Of a stretch of 61,947 nucleotides of DNA, positions 22,278 through 31,394 are shown in pieces. Under the pieces are notes generated by a model. That model was not told where the DNA came from. It ran no database searches and worked only from the letters and a program-made list of their open reading frames with translations. A program made the translations under genes and the position numbers. Every line of letters begins with the position of its first letter. The first letter of the stretch is position 1. The stretch comes from a virus. The stretch is from positions 1 through 61,947 of IMG/VR virus record IMGVR_UViG_3300033153_001808, one strand, 5' to 3'.

Positions 22278-23290
22278 TATGGTAATCTCCTAAATGGTGG
22301 CTGACCTCGCTGTAATAACTCACTTCTTCCTGACACTGGTGGTGCTTGAGTGAAGTTCTGTTCTTCTTTTGTTCCCTTAGAGACTGGGTTGATTCTTTCT
22401 AATAACCAATCAAGAAAACCTTCATCACTATCTGGTTCCGGTTCTGGATATTTTTCTATCAACTCACGTCTAGCTCTAGCTTGGGCTTCTTCAACTAACC
22501 TAGTACGTAACTCAGGACTAACTCCCTTAGCCAACGCTTTTTGTTCTGCTCGTAGACCTTCTGCTTCTATGTAGGCTTGTTTGTATTGTGCTTGTGATTG
22601 TTCAAAGGTTTCATCTCCAATAAACTGCATACTTCTTAGCTTTTTCTTTTTTATGTCCTCTACTAATTTCAACTTAGTCCCAACAATCCGGGCCTGTTCT
22701 GCATCTTCTCTCTGTGTAAAAGAACGATCTCTACTAAAGTCACTATATTTTACCCAACCAGGTCCAGTAGGCGCACCTTCAGTCTTAGGTAAATTCACCC
22801 TCTCATTACCCTTTACCCAGGTCTGTATCCCAACACTCGGAGGTTGAGAAGATACAACCTTTCCGCCTTTATCTGTCCACTTCCCGTTAATATATTCCTG
22901 CACCTGCTTACCAGGAATCTTGCCACCTTTGGGTCCAGTAATCTGTACAGGAAGTGTCCTAACAGCTCCCTCCATTGGAGTCTTTTCTTTTTCACGAGTC
23001 TTGATAAGACTCTGCAAATTCTTAATCTGCATGAATGATTTAATATCCGGACTAGTCTTCCGGCGTCTCAGCATACCTACACTACCTATCCTTAACACCC
23101 CACCATCAGCAGACCCTTCTGGTCCAACAGGTTCCCATTCACCACTCTCCAACAACTTACTATACATGCGCATAGCTTCGGTGTCTTTGTCTGACTTCTG
23201 CTTCTCTATACGCTGACTAGCAGTTTGCATACCACCCAAAAATCCGGCGGCTCCTTCACTACCTAGACTACCAAAAGCTGAAAATGCCAT
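22277..23290 (-). CDS. Virion-associated protein, helical, Gln/Lys-rich
   Basis: This 337-residue protein starts GSEGAAGFLGGMQTASQR and contains long charged helices (AEQARIVGTKLKLVEDIKKKK) and a proline-rich tail. No enzyme motif. It lies between two probable internal proteins and overlaps the following gene by one base, so it probably belongs to the same particle component. GGAGACAAC precedes the ATG. Confidence 0.55.
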   Translation of the reverse strand: MAFSAFGSLGSEGAAGFLGGMQTASQRIEKQKSDKDTEAMRMYSKLLESGEWEPVGPEGSADGGVLRIGSVGMLRRRKTSPDIKSFMQIKNLQSLIKTREKEKTPMEGAVRTLPVQITGPKGGKIPGKQVQEYINGKWTDKGGKVVSSQPPSVGIQTWVKGNERVNLPKTEGAPTGPGWVKYSDFSRDRSFTQREDAEQARIVGTKLKLVEDIKKKKLRSMQFIGDETFEQSQAQYKQAYIEAEGLRAEQKALAKGVSPELRTRLVEEAQARARRELIEKYPEPEPDSDEGFLDWLLERINPVSKGTKEEQNFTQAPPVSGRSELLQRGQPPFRRLP

Positions 23291-23319
23291 GTTGTTGTCT
23301 CCTCTATATATCGTAGGGG

Positions 23320-24066
23320 TTAAAAGGTTTTCAATAAATCTTTCTTCTTAGTAGTCCCCCACTCCGGTGCTGGCTCAGGAGTAGCGCCTGTCTTACTAGT
23401 TAACTGTCCATACTGACTATAAGGCATAGGAGTATCTGCGGCAGTATTAGGATCACTATACCCATACATAGGTTGCTCTTTATCACCCGCTCGAAATGCA
23501 GCGGTGGTAAGATCACCAAGTGTACTTGCAATAGCACCATAGTTCTTAGTCATATTCGCATAATCCTTCTGCGTAGCCCACATCCTAGCATCCTGACTTG
23601 CGCCGTACTTAGCACCCATAGCTTGCTGTGTATATTGATTAGTCAACTTAACATCAAGATCTCTCTTGGCTGTCTGACTCTCTCTTGTTGCCTTGCCTTT
23701 GGCATCTTGGGTCTTAATAGCCAGATCCGCCAGTGCTCTTAACTTAGCCCCACCAGGCGGTATGTTCTCGGCAATCATCTGTTGAGCACTCTTACTCTGT
23801 GAATCTATTAACCTGTTCTGCTCTTGCAAGGCGAAGTCTATCTCACCGAACTGATCCTGAAAGCCCGGCACGTCTAGCTGACTCGCCTTCCCACCACCCA
23901 AGAAATACTCCGTAATCCCCTGTTGCATAGCCACAGTTCCTTGACCCTGTTCCATCATCTGATTCAGTGCCTTGGCTTGACTACTGGCTCCATATACACT
24001 AGCAGCAGTTCCAGCTACTCCTACCACTGTCTGTACTATCTGTTCTGCTCCAAATCCACTGCCCAT
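23320..24066 (-). CDS. Internal virion protein, gp14-like
   Basis: This 248-residue protein has a glycine/alanine-rich hydrophobic N-terminus (IVQTVVGVAGTAASVYGASSQ) followed by helical Gln/Ala-rich parts (QQMIAENIPPGGAKLRALAD). This layout resembles T7 gp14-type ejection proteins that enter the host membrane at DNA entry. AGGAGGTGTAAG precedes the ATG. The call is based on layout and position. Confidence 0.55.
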   Translation of the reverse strand: MGSGFGAEQIVQTVVGVAGTAASVYGASSQAKALNQMMEQGQGTVAMQQGITEYFLGGGKASQLDVPGFQDQFGEIDFALQEQNRLIDSQSKSAQQMIAENIPPGGAKLRALADLAIKTQDAKGKATRESQTAKRDLDVKLTNQYTQQAMGAKYGASQDARMWATQKDYANMTKNYGAIASTLGDLTTAAFRAGDKEQPMYGYSDPNTAADTPMPYSQYGQLTSKTGATPEPAPEWGTTKKKDLLKTF

Positions 24067-24076
24067 CTTACACCTC

Positions 24077-24370
24077 CTACTTATAGTCTCGTCCTAAACT
24101 AGTCTGCACTAAAGCTCCTGCTGTGTCAATAGTAACTCGCCAATATACCGGCGGATCTGCTCCGTCTTTCAAGACCACACCTCTTGATGCACTGGTGTGT
24201 ACTGTATCATATTGTGTAGTTTGTCGAGCATACAATTCCGGTTCTCCTCTGTGTCCTTCTATCTTGTCTAGTCTGTTAGCCAACAACTCAAAGACCCTAT
24301 TACATTCAACCAATAAATCATTAGGATCTGTGCTTCTGATCTTATACGGAACTGAACCAAAATCGGTCAT
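24077..24370 (-). CDS. Small tail-associated protein
   Basis: This 97-residue protein has a helical start (PNDLLVECNRVFELLANRLDKIEG) and a beta-rich end (VYWRVTIDTAGALVQTSLG). Short proteins of this sort often cap fibres or nozzle proteins in podoviruses. Its ATG overlaps the stop of the nozzle-like gene. Function inferred from position only. Confidence 0.55.
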   Translation of the reverse strand: MTDFGSVPYKIRSTDPNDLLVECNRVFELLANRLDKIEGHRGEPELYARQTTQYDTVHTSASRGVVLKDGADPPVYWRVTIDTAGALVQTSLGRDYK

Positions 24371-26136
24371 TACAAAATCTCCAATTCATTAAACACATGA
24401 GTGATAGGACTAGGTGTTCCTGTTGCAAGTATTCTTATATACAAATACCTGCCTTTTAGTTGTGGGCCAAAATCATACCAAGCGTATCTTGTACTTGAAT
24501 CCTGATCCGTGAGAGCTTGGGTGTGTTCTAAAGTCCCGTCCACATAGAAATACAAAGTCCAGTCTCCCTTACAATCAACCCGGAATTTTCTGACCCAACC
24601 AACTGCTTGATTAGAGTCCTTCCCTACCAAAGAATACGCTTTTGTAACCACATCAGGAACAGCTGAGTCGTCTGTATTAGTCGCCGAGCTGAACAGCTCA
24701 TAGATACTATAAGAACTAGCACTACCCAATCCTCCATATAACTTACCCCGCCCACCATCAGAAGTTAAACTCCCGGCCTCTACACTCAACTGCCGCCAAC
24801 TCTGTTCAAACACATCAAAGGCTATGATGTTGTTAGTCACCGTCCCATCAACATCCTTTATAGGTAGCATAAGATAATAAACTCCTAACAAGAAACACCC
24901 TCTAGCTACACTATCTACCGTAGATGTGTCTACTATATCAACCCAGGATTCTGCTGTGAGACCAAAACTCCGGCCTATTGCTTCGCTTATACGTACAGAC
25001 TTCAAGCCATCAAATCTATACACTCCATCATGAGCCAAGAAATAAATCCCATCCGGGCCAGTAGCTACACTCCATCTCGCTACAGTACCTACATGAGATC
25101 TTGTCTGGTGCCACGCAAAGGTATTGGAGTCACTTCCATACATCCCCGCAATCCCGGCGGTCTGTATAAAATACAACTTACCCTCGAATCCTATTATGTT
25201 CTGTATCGAATCATCACTAGTACCTACATCTAGATAGTATGTAGAGGGCCAATTATCAGGTCTCTCACTCCTTGAGAACCACACCCGATTAGGATAATCA
25301 ACCGAGCCAGCTAAAAAGAGTCTATTCAAATGTGCCACTACTACATCACCAGTCGGCGGGACTCCTTGATCTGTGGTTATTTGTGTACTCAAATCTGCAT
25401 CTATTTTTGTATCAAAAAATGTAGTAGCTGTGTTGTCATTAACATTTCCCGCAAGGTATTGGGTTCCGCCATCTACCAGAGTCCTATACACCCGCCTCTT
25501 AGTAACTCGACTATCACTACTCACGCTTATACTCGTCAGTGTAGCCGAGTCATTAGCGGCGGCAGTCGTAGCAATACTAGATATACTAGGATCTGATTCT
25601 GCTCCTGTGTCTTCATCATAAAAAGTATAACTATATACATAATCCCCGGCTGCTAGATCACCTCCACTACCTGCCATAGCAACTATAGGCAAATTAGTAG
25701 GTGCGTCTATACCCCAGGTCTTACTTCCTGTACCATTATCTGACAGCATAATAATTCCATCAGTCAAGAATACATAAGTAGTAGACCCCAAGACAGGTTT
25801 AATAGGTGCATAACTAACATGATCACCGGTCATAGAAGTAGACAGTGTTCTAGTAGACTGGGTGGATGAATTATAACAATACAGATTATCCCCAACAATA
25901 TAGAATATAAGATGTTTACTAACTCCTTCAACATCTACAATATACAAATCCTCAATCATGCTGGCTATAGTCTCACCAGCGAAGTAGGAGTTTTCGACAT
26001 ACAAATTCCGGCACTTCAAGGCTCCCAACCTATCCAGACTCACATCCTTACACATAAACAACGCATCATCTTTCATGAGTTCTTTTCGTGCTCTGTTCTG
26101 CCACCCAACTGCAAAGTTACTTATTATTATTCCCAT
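24370..26136 (-). CDS. Tail nozzle / tubular protein B-like
   Basis: This 588-residue, beta-rich protein has repeated blade-like segments. The key stretch HLNRLFLAGSVDYPNRVWFSR, then GFEGKLYFIQTAGIAG and GIYFLAHDGVYRFDG, matches the propeller found in P22 gp10 / T7 gp12-type nozzle proteins. A C-terminal jelly-roll-like part (GDWTLYFYVDGTLEHTQ) may bind sugar or partners. It would form the lower end of the short tail. It follows the adaptor-like genes. Confidence 0.75.
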   Translation of the reverse strand: MGIIISNFAVGWQNRARKELMKDDALFMCKDVSLDRLGALKCRNLYVENSYFAGETIASMIEDLYIVDVEGVSKHLIFYIVGDNLYCYNSSTQSTRTLSTSMTGDHVSYAPIKPVLGSTTYVFLTDGIIMLSDNGTGSKTWGIDAPTNLPIVAMAGSGGDLAAGDYVYSYTFYDEDTGAESDPSISSIATTAAANDSATLTSISVSSDSRVTKRRVYRTLVDGGTQYLAGNVNDNTATTFFDTKIDADLSTQITTDQGVPPTGDVVVAHLNRLFLAGSVDYPNRVWFSRSERPDNWPSTYYLDVGTSDDSIQNIIGFEGKLYFIQTAGIAGMYGSDSNTFAWHQTRSHVGTVARWSVATGPDGIYFLAHDGVYRFDGLKSVRISEAIGRSFGLTAESWVDIVDTSTVDSVARGCFLLGVYYLMLPIKDVDGTVTNNIIAFDVFEQSWRQLSVEAGSLTSDGGRGKLYGGLGSASSYSIYELFSSATNTDDSAVPDVVTKAYSLVGKDSNQAVGWVRKFRVDCKGDWTLYFYVDGTLEHTQALTDQDSSTRYAWYDFGPQLKGRYLYIRILATGTPSPITHVFNELEIL

Positions 26137-27245
26137 CTGGATTCAAAGATCCCCCGTATAGAAGTGCACTCAGCAAAGAATATATTTTTCATCAACTCAG
26201 CCTTTTCTGTATCTTTCCCATCCCCATCTTGACCAAAAGCCAGAGCAAGAACACCATGTTTAAGTACCGGCATTAAGCCATCCGATAACCAAATTTCATG
26301 TTCATAAGCACCTAGATCCCTATGTGATCCTTTATACCATAAAGTCCCGGCTTCTGTGTTGGTGCGACCAAACAAACTAAGCCCAACTGGTCTATTGACC
26401 TTAACCACACTCGTAGGCGTGGTGGATGTACTGTCAGCATAAGCGTCCACAATAATACCATACTCCGCATTAGCCCCGCCTCCTGCTGTAAAGGTCTGGT
26501 AGTCTGCATAGTCAATAACGGCGGCAACTCCTATACCATAATTAGTATAGACTGTCTCTGTCCGCAATACACCAGAATCATCAACCAATAACAACCAATC
26601 ATTAGACCCACCACTTGAATCTATCAAAGCAATGTCTGTAGCACTAGTAGACGCACTAGCAGTAGTAACCAACAAACCAACAGCGGACACAGTCAGATCC
26701 CAGTATGTAGTTGGCCCTGCAAGTACCGGCGCGGTTGCAGCACCACCAGCGTTGGTAGTAATTATCACACCCCTATTTGTTGTCACCGTCCAGAAAGCTC
26801 CACCTACAGATAAGATCAGACCTGCTGTAGGTGCTGCACTTGAGCCTCCATCGTATACACTACTAGGAACCGGTACATATCTAATCACACTCCCTGGGCC
26901 ACTACCTATTAGACTAGCTCCAGTTGGTGTTCCTGTCCCTCCTGCAAGCCAGTCATCGTCTAGAAAGTCCAGTTCATCCAAGCTAACCGAGTCCTTCATC
27001 AGCTGACTAAACTGCACAAAATAACTCTGCTCATAATCTTCTGGTACAGTAGCTTCTCCGGTAGTACCATTGACTAATCTATTTTCTGTCTTGTCAAACA
27101 ACTGTGTCAACTGACAGAACATCTTCAATGCCTGTCTTGTATACCCAAACACTTCAGCTTTAGTCCATACGGGGTTAGTACTATAGTCTTCCTGTAGTAC
27201 ATCTCCTATATCTGTGAGAAAATCATCTACTCTCATTTTGCTCAC
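26127..27245 (-). CDS. Tail adaptor-like protein with inserted beta domain
   Basis: This 372-residue protein starts with helices (VDDFLTDIGDVLQEDYS, YTRQALKMFCQLTQLF, VPEDYEQSYFV) as in phage head-tail adaptors. A Ser/Thr/Gly-rich beta insert lies at about 100-290, followed by a helical end (MPVLKHGVLALAFGQDGDG). The ends of the protein match the adaptor plan and the centre looks acquired. It overlaps the nozzle gene by 10 bases. Confidence 0.6.
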   Translation of the reverse strand: MSKMRVDDFLTDIGDVLQEDYSTNPVWTKAEVFGYTRQALKMFCQLTQLFDKTENRLVNGTTGEATVPEDYEQSYFVQFSQLMKDSVSLDELDFLDDDWLAGGTGTPTGASLIGSGPGSVIRYVPVPSSVYDGGSSAAPTAGLILSVGGAFWTVTTNRGVIITTNAGGAATAPVLAGPTTYWDLTVSAVGLLVTTASASTSATDIALIDSSGGSNDWLLLVDDSGVLRTETVYTNYGIGVAAVIDYADYQTFTAGGGANAEYGIIVDAYADSTSTTPTSVVKVNRPVGLSLFGRTNTEAGTLWYKGSHRDLGAYEHEIWLSDGLMPVLKHGVLALAFGQDGDGKDTEKAELMKNIFFAECTSIRGIFESRWE

Positions 27246-27957
27246 CTTGTGTTCGCTGTGAATCTACCGTTTTTTGTTGTGATCTCCTGATGTCGTCTAC
27301 CATAAACTCCACCGGTCTTGGCTTAAATCCCTGACCAGACGGGAACTTGGATTTAGTTGTCGCAACCAGTTCATTGACACGAGTTACGTACATCTTGTAA
27401 GACTCTGCGGCTTCTTTGGCCCGACCAGGCTCACTTGCAAATCCATGAAAGACACCGTAGTGGAATAATATATCCTGAAAGTTCTCGCTCAACCTAGGTT
27501 CGTCTGTGGCGGTGAGACTAACCGGCACAAAGGCTCCTATGATAGTTAGGTCCACCGACCCACCAGAAGGTATAGGTACTACACCAATCATACACTCTGC
27601 ATGGTCGTACGGAGCGAGGACTATATACTGTGTAGCATCTACTCCAGATATAGTCCCTTCCCATGTAGAACTAAAGAACTCAAGCTCATCTAAACGGACC
27701 GGATTGACTCGTGTTCCCGTAGTTGTATTCGCTACATAAATCGGGGCAATCATTTCTGCACTGGAGTCTACCGGCAGAGCTACAAAATTCCGAGTTTCGC
27801 CTATGCTTACACTACCCCTTCTCTCATCAAATAATGTAAGCACAGCGGTTAGTTTATACCCATCATTTATGGACTCCAAGACAAAAGCATCTGTTCTATA
27901 CACTGCTTTATCAGCCAGTATATATTGTATGTTAGCAACTAAAGTAGAAACAAGCAT
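27223..27957 (-). CDS. Tail adaptor-like protein
   Basis: This 244-residue protein (start ATG 27957 with TAGGAG upstream) has LVANIQYILADKAVYRTDAF and a helix-rich end (LFHYGVFHGFASEPGRAKEA). The plan is that of small adaptor or gateway proteins that bind under the portal. Three genes with this general plan lie within 4 kb. A longer start at 28014 would run into the previous gene and is not preferred. Confidence 0.6.
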   Translation of the reverse strand: MLVSTLVANIQYILADKAVYRTDAFVLESINDGYKLTAVLTLFDERRGSVSIGETRNFVALPVDSSAEMIAPIYVANTTTGTRVNPVRLDELEFFSSTWEGTISGVDATQYIVLAPYDHAECMIGVVPIPSGGSVDLTIIGAFVPVSLTATDEPRLSENFQDILFHYGVFHGFASEPGRAKEAAESYKMYVTRVNELVATTKSKFPSGQGFKPRPVEFMVDDIRRSQQKTVDSQRTQGEQNESR

Positions 27958-27965
27958 ATCAACTC

Positions 27966-28880
27966 CTAACCAGAACCAACTCCACCTGCAGTGAGGTAAT
28001 AATAAGTAGTACAACCCGCTAGCGAAACATAGTTAGTTATTAAACCACCCTTTGTTATACCCACAACTGTGAATGAGCTACAATTACTCGCCTTAAAAGT
28101 AGCGGCACCAAGACCGTCCATGTGTATATTACTAAAGTTCATGTTAGTACTATAATATGCACCACCTACAAGACTAACAGCACAAGCAGTACCACCTACT
28201 CCAACTATATTTAGGTCACTAACCACTAAATCGCCAAAGGCATCACCAGTACAGTACACACCGGCTATTGTTACCCATCCTCTAAGCCCAGAAATAATTA
28301 TACCAGTAGGATTATCATTAGCTTCACTAGCAACACTAGTGTCTATATGAACAAGACTACTTAAACTACTACTATTAGTACTGTTTAGATTATTTATATA
28401 CATCCAACCACTATATATACCTACACGTATTCCAGTTGTGATGTTAGCTCCAAAATGCAAGCCAGTAAAATTACCATAAGAACCTCCGCCATTAGTACCT
28501 GAATAATTACCGTCAGCTAAATATATAGCAGTAGCTCCAGATGAAGCAGTAAACCAAATATCCTGAACACCATTTCCATACCAAGCTCCAGTAGTAAAAT
28601 GCAGAATAGGATTTCCGCTTGTGCCGTTAACGACAGTTGAACCTATCCCTGAACCACGTATGTGTATGTTTACATTAGTTATATAAATTGTACTACTAAT
28701 TGTCCAGGTGCCGGAACTTAAATAAACTACTCCACCTCCAGCAGCAGCAGTAATTGCGGCAGTTACGGCAGCTTGAGTTCCATGTGTACCATAATCATCT
28801 GCATTGTAGTATATACTTACATCGGTTAAGGCAGCACCACTTGCACTTTTTCCTTCTAGTAAAGGATCACCTATTGCCAT
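27966..28880 (-). CDS. Pectate-lyase-like beta-helix tailspike
   Basis: This 304-residue protein starts with a short Gly/Ser-rich region and then the tailspike signature YYNADDYGTHGTQAAVTAAI, GGGVVYLSSGTWTIS, and IHIRGSGIGSTVV. It continues as right-handed beta-helix rungs. Such proteins bind and often cleave host surface sugars. It lacks a visible C-terminal trimerisation domain. AGAGG precedes the start. Its N-terminal MAxGDPL is shared with the gene at 29195, so the two may attach in the same way. Confidence 0.75.
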   Translation of the reverse strand: MAIGDPLLEGKSASGAALTDVSIYYNADDYGTHGTQAAVTAAITAAAGGGVVYLSSGTWTISSTIYITNVNIHIRGSGIGSTVVNGTSGNPILHFTTGAWYGNGVQDIWFTASSGATAIYLADGNYSGTNGGGSYGNFTGLHFGANITTGIRVGIYSGWMYINNLNSTNSSSLSSLVHIDTSVASEANDNPTGIIISGLRGWVTIAGVYCTGDAFGDLVVSDLNIVGVGGTACAVSLVGGAYYSTNMNFSNIHMDGLGAATFKASNCSSFTVVGITKGGLITNYVSLAGCTTYYYLTAGGVGSG

Positions 28881-28888
28881 AACAACCT

Positions 28889-29176
28889 CTATTTGACCTT
28901 AGCCAATTCATCAAAGAACTCTATGAGTTCCACCACTCCACCAGTCCACTGACAATTATCAAGAGCCTTGTACAGGAAAACAAACTCAGTGTCTTCTAAT
29001 TCTAATGTATCAACTGCTGCTTTAATCTTACTACTGATCTTTAAAGTAAGGGTTATGTTATCTAGTCCTTTCAAACCTTCCTCATAAGCACTAAGTGCAA
29101 CACCCATTAGTTCTTGTGATGTAACTGGCTCGTCTCGTCCTGTGGTCTTCATTGATACTAGTTTTAATGTTTTCAT
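28889..29176 (-). CDS. Small helical protein in tail cluster
   Basis: This 95-residue protein is mainly helical (TSQELMGVALSAYEEGLKGLD; FVFLYKALDNCQW) and acidic. It could be a chaperone for neighbouring fibre proteins. GGAGGACG precedes the ATG. No family recognised. Confidence 0.55.
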   Translation of the reverse strand: MKTLKLVSMKTTGRDEPVTSQELMGVALSAYEEGLKGLDNITLTLKISSKIKAAVDTLELEDTEFVFLYKALDNCQWTGGVVELIEFFDELAKVK

Positions 29177-29194
29177 TTCGTCCTCCTGGGACGG

Positions 29195-30454
29195 TTAGTT
29201 CAATATATTTGCATCTTCTAGTCTGTCTTCTAGTTCTTTAAGTCTTTCATGAAGCTGTATTATATAAAGAGCTTGTTCTTCTGATTTTATGATTAACTCC
29301 TGTGCGGCTTTTCCAAGACTCATCTTGTCTTGATTTCTATTTACAGTCATACCAGGAAGTTGAGTATTAGCGGCTATGTAATTACTCATCTCATTTATTG
29401 ACATCAAGTCATAATCATCCTCAAACACAAAATCAGTACAAGTCACTATACCACAACTTGATACAATCTGTCCTTTCACAGTCAAATCACAAGAACCGTC
29501 AGCAGCTATCGCTATATCCATCATTTCATTAGTACCAGTACCAAAATTATTTGCACATCTAAACCAATATAGTCGACTTCCAACTAGATAATTCAATACA
29601 CAACGACTTCCAGACGAACTGTTTGTATCTTCTATATAAACACCAGGAGTAGCGGCATGACCTACTCTAAACTGCCCAGCTGTTGAAATCTGTACATTAT
29701 TAGCTCCACTATAATACCCACGTGAAGTTATATTACCCACCATGTCTATAGCAAAAGCAGAGTGCCCACTGGTATCAGTTAAGTTATTCCTGTCCTCAAT
29801 AGTAAAAGCCTTTCTAGTAGTATGTGTCAATGAATCAAAAGGAAAAACTCTAATCCCCTCAGAATCAGCATCAGTACCTACACCGGCAGCTATAGCTATA
29901 CCACCACCATGAGTTGCGTTCCAGTTAGTTGCAAGCAATCCAGTTTGAGCACCATGTACGTCACATTCAATAGCAACACCATGATTTCTGGCTATAGGAG
30001 TGTTTGAAAGTGTTGTACCAGTTATAGTTCTTAACGCCGATGGAACCTCACTACTATACACAGGATCGTATTTCTGAAAGGTTGCCGCGTTTCCATAACC
30101 CCATTCGGACGAGACTATTCCAGAAGAGTCTCCGCCGTTATCAACATCACTGTAGTGGAAGATTATTATTCCAGAGCTTATTTGTTTAGTATAAGGAGGC
30201 ACATCAGGGTCAACATTATAAGTGACGACCGAATTAACATTCTCAATCCATAAAGAAGTCTTCACACAATTAGTAAGTTTATTAAGAATAAAGGCTGTAT
30301 GAGAATAAAAACCCGAGTAAGATGGACTAAAAGAACCATTAGCATAACCTCCACCACTACTAGGTTCAATGATTATGTAACTAGGATTATGAGCAGTAGC
30401 ATCAATAGCCAACTCAGCATCTTTATTAATTATTAAAGGATCACCAGTTGCCAT
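29195..30454 (-). CDS. Tail fibre protein with C-terminal coiled coil
   Basis: This 419-residue protein starts MATGDPLIINKDAELAID, then a long Ser/Asn-rich beta region, a GYYSGANNVQISTAGQFRVG receptor-like repeat, and a helical C-terminus (SLGKAAQELIIKSEEQALYI, then a heptad coiled coil). The final part resembles the S74-type intramolecular chaperone region, although the catalytic Ser-Lys pair was not clearly found. TAATG couples it to the preceding gene. Confidence 0.65.
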   Translation of the reverse strand: MATGDPLIINKDAELAIDATAHNPSYIIIEPSSGGGYANGSFSPSYSGFYSHTAFILNKLTNCVKTSLWIENVNSVVTYNVDPDVPPYTKQISSGIIIFHYSDVDNGGDSSGIVSSEWGYGNAATFQKYDPVYSSEVPSALRTITGTTLSNTPIARNHGVAIECDVHGAQTGLLATNWNATHGGGIAIAAGVGTDADSEGIRVFPFDSLTHTTRKAFTIEDRNNLTDTSGHSAFAIDMVGNITSRGYYSGANNVQISTAGQFRVGHAATPGVYIEDTNSSSGSRCVLNYLVGSRLYWFRCANNFGTGTNEMMDIAIAADGSCDLTVKGQIVSSCGIVTCTDFVFEDDYDLMSINEMSNYIAANTQLPGMTVNRNQDKMSLGKAAQELIIKSEEQALYIIQLHERLKELEDRLEDANILN

Positions 30455-31356
30455 TACCACACCTCCGTATCATGGTCTATATTAAACACATTACTATCCC
30501 AAGGACCTCTAGTTTCTAACCAAGGTCTTATTCGTCTAGGCAAGGAACTCGTACTAAGGTCTTCGATAATCATCTGTCTCATTAAGCCCTGGAACTCTGT
30601 CTGTGCATCCCTGGCCATCCCAATAAATGCGGGATTTTGCGTGACACCAAATGCTTGTCTATAGCAGTCCCACAAAGCTCCTGCTTCCAGAATCTCAGAT
30701 CTAAACACCGGCTCATCTGTATCAGCACTCAGATCACTAACCTTCTTCTTATAAAACACAGTAATTGCATAATCAGTATCCCCGGCGGGCCAGATCTCAA
30801 GACTTATGATCCCCAAAGCACTACTTTTACTAAACACACTCCAATAAAGTGGAGGTCCAGTAGACTCTCTCTCAGGATCTACAGTATTAAAATACTCTTT
30901 GGGTCTCTGTCCCATCTCTGTCTGGTACACAACCATCCGCACTTCGGCCACATCTCCAACCGCCGGACTGTATACCTGTGGCCAATGACTAAAATCCTGG
31001 GCAGTAGCATCATCTTCTGCATAGGAAGTCTCTAGTGTGAGCTGAGTAGTACTGTCCACAGAACTTATTACATAAGGCTGTGACTCACTTCCTATCCTGA
31101 ACAGATGCGCCGCAATTCCACTCCAGCTCGTACTAGTTCCAGTCACCGTGGTAGATCCCTGAGTCACAGCACAGCTCTCACTGCTTGTATTACTCACCTG
31201 CTCTTCAATTCTAATAACTGTTGAGTCATTCAAGAAAGCCCAGTCTTCTACACCTAAGATCTGTTGATACCTCACATTGATCCGCTGCTTTATGACCGGG
31301 ATACTAAGCATAGGTACAAATTGCCGGATATTTAAAGCCATTAACCTGAAGTTCAT
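30454..31356 (-). CDS. Adaptor-like virion protein with Ig-like insert
   Basis: This 300-residue protein has helical ends (VIKQRINVRYQQILGVEDW; EILEAGALWDCYRQAFG) and a beta-rich middle (AVTQGSTTVTGTSTSWSG). This is the same helix-beta-helix plan as the adaptor-like genes further on. GGAGAAG precedes the ATG. A dyad element lies directly upstream. Confidence 0.6.
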   Translation of the reverse strand: MNFRLMALNIRQFVPMLSIPVIKQRINVRYQQILGVEDWAFLNDSTVIRIEEQVSNTSSESCAVTQGSTTVTGTSTSWSGIAAHLFRIGSESQPYVISSVDSTTQLTLETSYAEDDATAQDFSHWPQVYSPAVGDVAEVRMVVYQTEMGQRPKEYFNTVDPERESTGPPLYWSVFSKSSALGIISLEIWPAGDTDYAITVFYKKKVSDLSADTDEPVFRSEILEAGALWDCYRQAFGVTQNPAFIGMARDAQTEFQGLMRQMIIEDLSTSSLPRRIRPWLETRGPWDSNVFNIDHDTEVW

Positions 31357-31377
31357 AATTCTTCTCCACTACATCCA

Positions 31378-31390
31378 TTCATTAAATGAA
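31378..31390 (-). promoter_or_regulatory. Dispersed dyad element, copy 3
   Basis: On the minus strand this reads TTCATTTAATGAA, identical to copies 1 and 2. It sits in the 38-base gap after the stop of the repeat fibre and before the ribosome binding site of the adaptor-like gene. Confidence 0.55.
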
Positions 31391-31394
31391 TCGT